Positions 1-4,482 of a stretch of 14,629 nt of DNA are shown here, piece after piece. Under the pieces are notes generated by a model that worked only from the letters and a program-made list of their open reading frames with translations, was not told where the DNA came from and made no database searches. Origin of the DNA: Flavobacterium psychrophilum. Lineage in GTDB: Bacteria; Bacteroidota; Bacteroidia; Flavobacteriales; Flavobacteriaceae. The DNA lies in NCBI GenBank assembly GCA_003243255.1, contig QFQM01000109.1:1-14629 (forward strand), read 5' to 3'. Numbering within the stretch: the first letter of the stretch is position 1; each line of letters opens with the position of its first letter. Position numbers and translations under genes: made by a program.

Positions 1-342
1 TCCAAGCTTCCTGACGGGAAAGACAACCCCGTTTTCTCACTAATCTGTACAGTCATGGCAAATATCTCGGCTTTAGAGAAGAGTATCTTATCAGAAAGGG
101 TTACTGCTGGTATTAAAGCTGCTAAAGAAGCAGGTAATAAATACAGCGGTAGAGTGAAAGGGTCTGTAGAAAGTGATGATGAGGTTCTCACCAAATATAG
201 GGATGTGGTGAAAATAATTAAGAAGCATCCGAACCTTTCATTAAGGGAGCTATCGAAACTATGCGTTAAGCCTAATGGGAAGCAAGTGGCAGCCAATACT
301 GTAAAGAAGGTAAAGGAAATACTAGATAAACAAAAAGGGTAG
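1..342 (+). CDS. Serine recombinase (resolvase/invertase type), C-terminal part, cut by window start
   Basis: The reading frame is open from base 1, so the gene begins upstream of the window; an internal ATG at 55 is not the real start. The visible 113 residues carry the end of a resolvase catalytic domain: the helix-E segment 'ANISALEKSILSERV' matches the family pattern 'IAEFERSLISERV', followed by 'GIKAAKEAGNKYSGRVKGS', which resembles the usual 'G(L/I)xxAKxxGxxxGRPKG' linker. The last ~45 residues look like the C-terminal helix-turn-helix DNA-binding domain. Such enzymes cut and rejoin DNA through a serine at short crossover sites; the catalytic serine lies outside the window. The gene is AT-rich like the rest of the left-hand element, so it is probably a second recombinase of that element (inference). 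Its stop codon sits inside a hairpin that serves the converging minus-strand genes. Family assignment is firm; the exact role is not. Confidence 0.85.
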   Translation, partial: SKLPDGKDNPVFSLICTVMANISALEKSILSERVTAGIKAAKEAGNKYSGRVKGSVESDDEVLTKYRDVVKIIKKHPNLSLRELSKLCVKPNGKQVAANTVKKVKEILDKQKG

Positions 343-356
343 CTATAAGCTACCCT
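332..356 (-). terminator. Rho-independent terminator for the minus-strand 369-1362 genes
   Basis: A perfect 9-bp stem (336-344 with 348-356, loop ATA) is followed on the minus strand by a run of five T (plus-strand A at 332-336). It overlaps the stop codon of the converging resolvase gene at 340-342. It should end transcripts arriving from the minus strand; on the plus strand there is no T run after the stem. Confidence 0.75.
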
Positions 357-368
357 CTAATTGGATAT

Positions 369-626
369 TTATAAAAAATGTTTTTTATATATCATAAACA
401 AACCTGCTGAAAATAGTACTATTGTAAGTACTATATCAAGTTTCTTTCTAAAAGGATTTGGCTTGACTTTATATTTAATTATCAGACCTTGAATACAAAG
501 AATTGCAATTGTTAGAGTCAATATAACTTTAACATAAAATAATTCTATTTGCTTCATAGGTATCAAATAAATTAATACCATTAAAAGAATAAAAACAACT
601 ATCTTTCTTATTGTCTGATTTTTCAT
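369..626 (-). CDS. Small membrane protein of unknown function, three predicted helices
   Basis: I do not recognise a family. The 85-residue product starting at the ATG at 626 ('MKNQTIRKIVVF') has three hydrophobic stretches, roughly residues 8-23, 30-49 and 64-78 of this version, separated by short basic loops, and it ends in a lysine-rich tail ('IYKKHFL'). It should sit in the cytoplasmic membrane. An ATG at 653 would add nine residues and overlap the upstream lipoprotein gene by 17 bases; I prefer 626 because it lies 10 bases past that gene's stop and gives the usual lysine-rich N-terminus before a first helix. It is almost certainly co-transcribed with the lipoprotein at 637-1362 and is followed by a good terminator. 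A lipoprotein plus a small membrane partner could be a secreted effector with its immunity or anchoring protein, but nothing in the sequence proves it. Confidence 0.6.
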   Translation of the reverse strand: MKNQTIRKIVVFILLMVLIYLIPMKQIELFYVKVILTLTIAILCIQGLIIKYKVKPNPFRKKLDIVLTIVLFSAGLFMIYKKHFL

Positions 627-636
627 AAAATTTATT

Positions 637-1362
637 TTAGCTACCAGCTGCATCCCTCATACATATCTTATAGTTTCTAGCAACTCTTTTTTCACACTGC
701 ACCATTTCATAACCTCCCCATGCAATGCCGACAAACATAACAGCAGCACCTTCGAATAGTCCAGCACCCATTGACATATAAACAGTTGTACCAAAGTCAT
801 CAATGCAATCTTGGTATGCGTTGTTCTTATCTCTCATACATCTTTGTTGAGGAGTAGTATATTCTGTCATATCAGGGAAAGGAAAAAGATTATCGGGATT
901 TTCACCGTGTAAATTTTCTAATGTATTTTGTAAAGAAGAGTTTCTTTCAGATTGACTTAATTCTCTAAAATTTTTGTTATTACTCACCAAACTGTTATAA
1001 TTTTCAATATCATGAATTACAACTGTGGCTAATACATCTGCATTGCTAGGGGTCATCCCTTCGGAAAGAAATAATGATTTTAAATCATCAATATTTTTTA
1101 TACTTTCAATTTTTGATGTCATATCTGTCGAAAAGTCTAAATTACCATTTTCAATTTCATATGCTATAATTTCCGACATTTTATTTATATCCCTCCAATG
1201 AGCAATCATAAAATCTCTTTCAGTCTCAATTGATGCGACACCAGATTTTAAAACAATTTCATTACTTGAGCCATATTGTACGTCATCGTTTTGGGAACTA
1301 CATCCAATGACAGTTCCTAGAATAGATAATGCCATAAAAGGCATCCAAATTTTTTTTAACAT
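637..1362 (-). CDS. Lipoprotein with two C-x7-Y-x2-C motifs flanking a glycine-rich hydrophobic segment
   Basis: No family recognised. The 241-residue product begins with a lipoprotein signal peptide (residues 1-20, lysines at 3-4, lipobox V-I-G-C with Cys21), so it should be a lipid-anchored envelope protein. Residues 25-165 are polar and probably helical. The C-terminus is distinctive: C175 and C186 enclose a motif with Y183, C223 and C234 enclose the same spacing with Y231 (both C-x7-Y-x2-C), and between them residues ~190-218 form a Gly/Ala/Met-rich hydrophobic stretch ('MSMGAGLFEGAAV'). Two disulfide-linked helical caps around a membrane-active hairpin would fit (inference). A -7 element lies upstream at 1421-1428 and a perfect palindrome at 1448-1469. 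It is followed at once by a small membrane-protein gene in the same direction. A secreted or bacteriocin-like role is possible but unproven. Confidence 0.7.
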   Translation of the reverse strand: MLKKIWMPFMALSILGTVIGCSSQNDDVQYGSSNEIVLKSGVASIETERDFMIAHWRDINKMSEIIAYEIENGNLDFSTDMTSKIESIKNIDDLKSLFLSEGMTPSNADVLATVVIHDIENYNSLVSNNKNFRELSQSERNSSLQNTLENLHGENPDNLFPFPDMTEYTTPQQRCMRDKNNAYQDCIDDFGTTVYMSMGAGLFEGAAVMFVGIAWGGYEMVQCEKRVARNYKICMRDAAGS

Positions 1363-1420
1363 TTTATCGGTTTAATTTAATAAGTGATTAGTTGCTAATC
1401 TGTCGACTGAATTGCGGTTG

Positions 1421-1428
1421 CAAAATTA
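1421..1428 (-). promoter_or_regulatory. Bacteroidota -7 element (TAATTTTG) for the 637-1362 lipoprotein operon
   Basis: On the minus strand the octamer matches TAnnTTTG exactly. It would place the start of transcription near 1414, giving a leader of about 50 bases before the ATG at 1362. I see no clear TTG at the expected -33 distance, so the promoter may need an activator. Confidence 0.5.
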
Positions 1429-1447
1429 AACATCTGTATCAGTGTAT

Positions 1448-1469
1448 AAATACCCATTAATGGGTATTT
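1448..1469. promoter_or_regulatory. Perfect 22-bp palindrome, candidate operator
   Basis: The arms AATACCCATT and AATGGGTATT are perfectly complementary, with one further A/T pair outside. The site lies about 20 bases upstream of the -7 element at 1421-1428, that is, over and beyond the -33 region of the minus-strand promoter, which is a typical place for a dimeric regulator. With its downstream T run it could also form a plus-strand hairpin terminator, but no plus-strand gene precedes it. Confidence 0.45.
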
Positions 1470-1641
1470 TTTGACTTTTCGATAAAGTGCGATAATGCAC
1501 CGATGAAGTGTTATTGCTGGAAATAGTATAACATTTTACTCTTTAAAAACTAGATGTTTAAAGAATCTACTAATTACCACCAATATTAAGCAAAGTGTTT
1601 TGAGGTTGGTTCAAAACATTAAAAAATGAAGATGTATTAGA

Positions 1642-1670
1642 AAATAAAAGGGCAGCCTGTATGCTACCCT
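1642..1670 (-). terminator. Terminator after the 1677-2018 gene
   Basis: On the minus strand an 8-bp stem with one G-U pair (1649-1656 with 1663-1670) is followed by TTTTATTTT. Its stem (AGGGTAGC...GCTGCCCT) resembles that of the terminator at 336-356, so the two may share an origin. Confidence 0.7.
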
Positions 1671-1676
1671 TGCTTA

Positions 1677-2018
1677 TTATAGAAAATTTATCCAACCTTC
1701 TTGATGGCTTTTTAATACCTGCGCTTTAATCTTGTCATCTACAATTTCGTTAACGAACTTTTCCACCATGCCGATAGCTATAAAATCCGTAGCCCCATCA
1801 ATGAGACTCATCAAGCGTGTATATGCTGGTCTAACTGTATTTGCACTTAAACCTTTACTAAAATCAAATGTACCTTCAAGGATATCAATTTCCGCAGCAA
1901 CATTATAGCCTTCGCTATGTCTAGTTATTATAATCTTAAACGGATAGGTAGCATCACTTCCTTTAAGTAATAATCTGCCTAGCAGTTCTTCTTTTGCATG
2001 AATTTCTATTTCACTCAT
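1677..2018 (-). CDS. Protein of unknown function, 113 residues
   Basis: I do not recognise this protein. It is soluble by appearance, with no signal peptide, mixed charge and alternating hydrophobic residues suggesting an alpha/beta fold; it starts 'MSEIEIHAKEELLGRLLL' and ends 'HQEGWINFL'. The frame stays open upstream to an ATG at 2087, but that longer version would run through the strong terminator hairpin at 2037-2064 that ends the preceding gene, so I place the start at 2018, just downstream of the T run. It is followed by its own terminator. Neighbours are other unknown genes of the integrated element, so it is likely element cargo. No function can be assigned from sequence. Confidence 0.65.
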   Translation of the reverse strand: MSEIEIHAKEELLGRLLLKGSDATYPFKIIITRHSEGYNVAAEIDILEGTFDFSKGLSANTVRPAYTRLMSLIDGATDFIAIGMVEKFVNEIVDDKIKAQVLKSHQEGWINFL

Positions 2019-2028
2019 AAATTTCATT

Positions 2029-2064
2029 AAAAAAATGAGAGCAAGGAAATCACGCCTTGCTCTC
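2029..2064 (-). terminator. Strong terminator between the 2104-2544 and 1677-2018 genes
   Basis: A perfect 10-bp stem (GAGAGCAAGG at 2037-2046 with CCTTGCTCTC at 2055-2064, 8-base loop) is followed on the minus strand by ATTTTTTT. It separates two genes pointing the same way, so the downstream gene either has its own promoter in this short gap or depends on read-through. Confidence 0.85.
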
Positions 2065-2103
2065 GGTATCAAATAGTCAAACATCAAATATTATGAAACA
2101 TAA

Positions 2104-2544
2104 CTAAGCAACTAAAAAATGATTCACGGGATAGCAATCTAAACCTTTATCATAAGCTAAAAGTTTTTCGATATCAGTATTAATATCAATTCCTTTTTCA
2201 GAAAGTAACTTCTGAACACTTACAATAGCATTGGAAAATTTCCTCTTTTGACCCTTACTTAAATCCGCTGGAACATCAACCCAAGTATCATAACCAAGCA
2301 CACCAAAGTACGCATAATAAATAATCTCTTGTTGGAAGAAATCTTCACTAAACCTATCATCTTTAAATCTATCTTCTAAATATGTTGATACACATTTATT
2401 AATAGCTTCTTTGTTAGGCAGTGAGTTTAATTCATCCGCTGATAATCCTAGGCTAGAAAAATAATAATGGAAGAATTGTTTTCCAAATACTGATTGTTGT
2501 TTTAAATCGTAAGCCGTAAAATTTTTGTTGTTCATCGTGTTCAT
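2104..2544 (-). CDS. Protein of unknown function, 146 residues
   Basis: No family recognised. The product is hydrophilic and probably mostly helical, with aromatic-rich stretches ('FGKQFFHYYFSSLG', 'FFQQEIIYYAYFG') around residues 20-33 and 69-82 and no signal peptide, so it is likely cytoplasmic. ATG codons at 2544 and 2535 are both possible starts; I give the longer one. A perfect -7 element lies 65 bases upstream (2609-2616), and a strong terminator follows directly (2029-2064), so it may be transcribed alone. Being part of the AT-rich block between the two recombinase genes, it is probably cargo of the integrated element. Confidence 0.65.
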   Translation of the reverse strand: MNTMNNKNFTAYDLKQQSVFGKQFFHYYFSSLGLSADELNSLPNKEAINKCVSTYLEDRFKDDRFSEDFFQQEIIYYAYFGVLGYDTWVDVPADLSKGQKRKFSNAIVSVQKLLSEKGIDINTDIEKLLAYDKGLDCYPVNHFLVA

Positions 2545-2608
2545 ATCTATAATTATTTAATGTTAATTGTAAATATGTAGATGTACTAATATTGTCAGAA
2601 CATGGTGG

Positions 2609-2616
2609 CAAATATA
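2609..2616 (-). promoter_or_regulatory. Bacteroidota -7 element (TATATTTG) for the 2104-2544 gene
   Basis: The minus-strand octamer fits TAnnTTTG exactly and predicts a transcription start near 2602, leaving a leader of about 58 bases. No -33 TTG is seen at the usual distance. Confidence 0.45.
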
Positions 2617-2634
2617 AACTTTTGTTTAATATGC

Positions 2635-3045
2635 TTAGTAAGGTTTTCCGATTCTATCGTATGTATGCAAAGAATCACCTGCAATGCTTATGGCTGTCGA
2701 ATAAATTCCTTTAGGATTATCAAGTGTGCATTCTATTTTCACAAACAGTTGCTTTTCTTCTGTAGATACTTCACCGTTGCTGGATAAAAGAATAACATCT
2801 TTATCGCGAACCGGGACTTTCTTATTGGCCACCCATTGAGGGTCAGTAGTCCATACGCTATCCCTATACCTTCTTATAACCAACTCATTCACGTTGGTAT
2901 CGATAATAGTGTAGTCAGTGTCTTTCACCTGCTCAACAGGTGTAACATTTTGAACTGATGCAGCATCATCAGATGAACAGCTGGCAAGCATCATTGCGCT
3001 CACAGCCAGCAATATTGTAAATAGTTTTTTCATAATCATCTTCAT
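2635..3045 (-). CDS. Small lipoprotein of unknown function (second of a pair)
   Basis: The 136-residue product has a clear lipoprotein signal peptide: basic N-terminus, hydrophobic core and lipobox L-A-S-C with Cys23, followed by the 'SSDD' stretch common in Bacteroidota surface lipoproteins, where acidic residues after the cysteine favour outer-surface export. The mature ~110 residues are polar and beta-rich looking ('VNELVIRRYRDSVW', 'KQLFVKIECTLDN') with no motif I recognise. The ATG at 3045 is 6 bases past the stop of the upstream lipoprotein gene; ATGs at 3039 and 3033 ('MKKLFTILL') are equally usable. The tight spacing says the two lipoproteins are made from one transcript. Function unknown. 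Confidence 0.7.
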   Translation of the reverse strand: MKMIMKKLFTILLAVSAMMLASCSSDDAASVQNVTPVEQVKDTDYTIIDTNVNELVIRRYRDSVWTTDPQWVANKKVPVRDKDVILLSSNGEVSTEEKQLFVKIECTLDNPKGIYSTAISIAGDSLHTYDRIGKPY

Positions 3046-3051
3046 TTAATA

Positions 3052-3465
3052 TTAATCGTTATCAATCTTTATAAGTTTATCTAGTTTTCTCACACCGTTT
3101 TCCTCTTTGAAAATCACTTGATATTTACTCGTTTTATCTAATTTTTGGTCAATCAAGTTAGAGTGATTTAAATTGAGGTCAACTACAGCATCCCTGCCAT
3201 TGGTATTTATCGTTAGTTTAGTTAACAAATCGGCATTTCTCACCTTATAATTTCCCTCCCATGCCGTAGCAGCACCACTCGGAAAATCATTATCGTCAAA
3301 CCAATAATGAACGCTTATAATAAAGTTATCTTCCGAATAAACCCTTACTATGTTGTCTTCTTCTGTTTGAGGTGGCTCAGGATTGCTTACTGGTGAACTG
3401 TCATCACCTGAACAAGATAATAGGGTTAATGTACTAATTGTCAATAGTAAAATAATTTTCTTCAT
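3052..3465 (-). CDS. Small lipoprotein of unknown function (first of a pair)
   Basis: The 137-residue product has a lipoprotein signal peptide 'MKKIILLLTISTLTLLSC' with Cys18, followed by 'SGDDSSPVSNPEPP', an acidic then proline-rich tether typical of surface-exposed Bacteroidota lipoproteins. The mature domain is polar ('SVHYWFDDNDFP', 'VVDLNLNHSNL') and probably beta-rich; I recognise no family. The frame is open back to 3609, but the longer version would cross the promoter region and the divergent regulator gene and would bury the signal peptide, so the start at 3465 is much better. A -7 element lies at 3491-3498. It shares a transcript with the lipoprotein at 2635-3045 and diverges from an XRE regulator that may control the pair (inference). 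Confidence 0.75.
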   Translation of the reverse strand: MKKIILLLTISTLTLLSCSGDDSSPVSNPEPPQTEEDNIVRVYSEDNFIISVHYWFDDNDFPSGAATAWEGNYKVRNADLLTKLTINTNGRDAVVDLNLNHSNLIDQKLDKTSKYQVIFKEENGVRKLDKLIKIDND

Positions 3466-3490
3466 ATTAATTGGTTTAAGATTTGAACTA

Positions 3491-3498
3491 CAAATATA
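3491..3498 (-). promoter_or_regulatory. Bacteroidota -7 element (TATATTTG) for the lipoprotein pair
   Basis: Exact TAnnTTTG match on the minus strand, predicting transcription from about 3484 and a ~20-base leader before the ATG at 3465. It lies about 60 bp from the divergent -7 element at 3559-3566, so one bound regulator could affect both directions. Confidence 0.55.
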
Positions 3499-3558
3499 AT
3501 ACCAAAACAAGTATAAATACCAGGGTGAATGCGATTTTTTCAAAACGCGGTGTATCAG

Positions 3559-3566
3559 TACTTTTG
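3559..3566 (+). promoter_or_regulatory. Bacteroidota -7 element (TACTTTTG) for the XRE regulator
   Basis: Exact TAnnTTTG match ending four bases before the ATG at 3571. Transcription would start on or next to the start codon, so the message may be leaderless. This also argues against the longer frame beginning at 3529. Confidence 0.45.
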
Positions 3567-3570
3567 GTAT

Positions 3571-3801
3571 ATGGCTAGAAACAAAGAAATACCTGCAATT
3601 GTTATCCAAGTTGGTGAGCGCATCAAAGCCCTTATGACCAAAAAAGGAATCTCGGTTGTCACACTATCTCATGTGAGTGGCCTAGATGAAACTACTGTTA
3701 GAAGATATATAAAGGGGCAGCAGGAAATGAGCCTTTCAAAACTTTATGCCATTTCAAAAGGATTAAATGTTGAAGTAGGGGATTTGTTTAAAGAAAAATA
3801 A
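3571..3801 (+). CDS. XRE-family helix-turn-helix transcriptional regulator
   Basis: The 76-residue protein is essentially one Cro/C1-type DNA-binding domain: 'VGERIKALMTKKGISVVTLSHVSGLDETTVRRYIKGQ' (about residues 14-50) gives helices 1-3 with the recognition helix around 'DETTVRRYIKG', and 'MSLSKLYAISKGLNVEVGDLFKEK' is the standard end of the domain. It would bind an operator as a dimer. The frame extends upstream to 3529, but the ATG at 3571 ('MARNKEIPAI') gives a family-typical N-terminus and follows a -7 element directly. It diverges from the two-lipoprotein operon, a layout common for local repressors in mobile elements. The target could be its own promoter, the lipoprotein promoter, or the palindrome at 1448-1469; the sequence does not decide. 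Confidence 0.85.
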   Translation: MARNKEIPAIVIQVGERIKALMTKKGISVVTLSHVSGLDETTVRRYIKGQQEMSLSKLYAISKGLNVEVGDLFKEK

Positions 3802-3829
3802 GGCAGTCGAATTTCTGCCTGTATTTTAT
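3794..3829. terminator. Bidirectional terminator between converging genes
   Basis: The stem AGGCAG / CTGCCT (3801-3806 with 3815-3820) has A-rich sequence on its left and T-rich sequence on its right, so it can work for both the XRE gene and the converging 3830-4216 gene. Confidence 0.7.
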
Positions 3830-4216
3830 TTAAGCTGCACTTTGTTCTTTTAGAAGTTCACTTTTTCTTACCTTCCAAGCTGAAAAAAGTGTTTTAAATT
3901 TATCAAAAACTACTTCATTGTCATTAATTTCTCTTACAATCAATGTGCTTTCGTACCTTGTGCGATAACGATTTGATTCATAATAATCGTGTCGCACTTG
4001 CAGTATATCCCCAATGCATATTTGTGATACCTCTAATTGTGCTTCTGGATAAGGTAAGAATTCCCTATCCACTTCTTTAGCTGTCTTATAATCATTTATT
4101 CTCGCTACCCAGAGAGCATTCTTTCCACCGCTTCGCTGATAACCAAGATTGTGAAGGTCATTATCAAAAATGTCTAAATAATTTGCGCTGTCGATTTCTT
4201 TTAATAGTGTTTCCAT
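3830..4216 (-). CDS. Protein of unknown function, 128 residues
   Basis: No family recognised. The product is soluble, without a signal peptide. The middle and C-terminal part ('LEVSQICIGDILQVRHDYYESNRYRTRYESTLIVREINDNEVVFDK', about residues 62-105) has the strand pattern of a small beta-barrel, and the 'GDILQV' and 'IVREINDNEVVFDK' runs are reminiscent of hydrophobic-strand repeats in small SH3-like or OB-like barrels; this is only an impression. The start at 4216 is the only good ATG. It lies between the XRE regulator and the integrase and shares their AT-rich composition, so it travels with the element. No promoter octamer was found in front of it. Confidence 0.65.
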   Translation of the reverse strand: METLLKEIDSANYLDIFDNDLHNLGYQRSGGKNALWVARINDYKTAKEVDREFLPYPEAQLEVSQICIGDILQVRHDYYESNRYRTRYESTLIVREINDNEVVFDKFKTLFSAWKVRKSELLKEQSAA

Positions 4217-4420
4217 TATATAAAATTTAAAATTAGTAGTGACACTCAGAATTATTCTCTACGTTCCGAGTTGCCGATTTTTTTTGGAAACAGCGTTCAA
4301 TTATAGATATTGACATGGCAAAATTACTAATTTAAAGATTATGGAACAACTTAATATGAAAAATATATATAAAAGTTTTATTTTATTGAATATAATTTAA
4401 CAATTTTTGAATTAAAAATA

Positions 4421-4448
4421 TTTGCCCCCACATATAAAAAGACACGTT
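4421..4448 (+). repeat. 28-bp direct repeat, copy 1 (integrase promoter)
   Basis: The pattern is TTTGCCC-N8-AAAAAG-N-CACGTT. It matches copy 2 (6078-6105) at 22 of 28 positions without gaps and copy 3 (6141-6168) at 19 of 28. It ends 8 bases before the integrase -7 element, so a protein bound here would cover the -33 region. Confidence 0.65.
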
Positions 4449-4456
4449 ATAATTTA

Positions 4457-4464
4457 TATATTTG
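4457..4464 (+). promoter_or_regulatory. Bacteroidota -7 element (TATATTTG) for the integrase
   Basis: Exact TAnnTTTG match 18 bases before the ATG at 4483. The -33 region is occupied by the end of repeat copy 1 instead of a TTG motif, consistent with weak or self-repressed expression (inference). Confidence 0.6.
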
Positions 4465-4482
4465 TAAAAAATTATTAAACAC

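Larger units (their letters stand above)
1363..1676. other. Intergenic region with regulatory-looking repeats, no gene seen
   Basis: This 314-bp AT-rich gap has no convincing reading frame. On the minus-strand promoter side it holds the -7 element (1421-1428), the 22-bp palindrome (1448-1469), an inverted repeat GTGC-N6-GCAC (1487-1500) and a near-identical direct repeat CGATAAAGTG / CGATGAAGTG (1480-1489 and 1501-1510, 21 bp apart). Further right is a hairpin TGTTTTGA-N7-TCAAAACA (1596-1618) of unknown purpose, then the terminator of the next gene. Confidence 0.6.
4217..4482. other. Intergenic region upstream of the integrase
   Basis: This 266-bp stretch is very AT-rich, especially 4330-4420. 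I see no gene. It contains one copy of the 28-bp integrase-associated repeat (4421-4448) and the integrase -7 element (4457-4464). The remainder must include the promoter of the 3830-4216 gene, which I could not identify. Confidence 0.5.

Noticed and set aside
1448..1480. Palindrome with following T run as a plus-strand terminator
   Set aside because: No plus-strand gene ends upstream of it; the position relative to the minus-strand promoter favours an operator.
2602..2787. Small plus-strand frame overlapping the second lipoprotein gene
   Set aside because: It is antisense to the lipoprotein and covers the -7 element at 2609-2616; no motif.
3529..3570. Longer start for the XRE regulator (ATG at 3529)
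   Set aside because: The -7 element TACTTTTG lies inside this stretch, and the added residues do not fit the family.
3466..3609. Longer start for the 3052 lipoprotein gene (ATG at 3609)
   Set aside because: It would place 48 residues before an obvious lipoprotein signal peptide and read through the divergent promoter region.
4423..4430. TGCCCCCA shared by 4423-4430 and 6143-6150 as the direct repeats flanking a minimal transposon
   Set aside because: The host gene body begins only at ~6164 and no host sequence is seen before 4423, so these cannot be the two element ends; they are better explained as part of the 28-bp repeat family.
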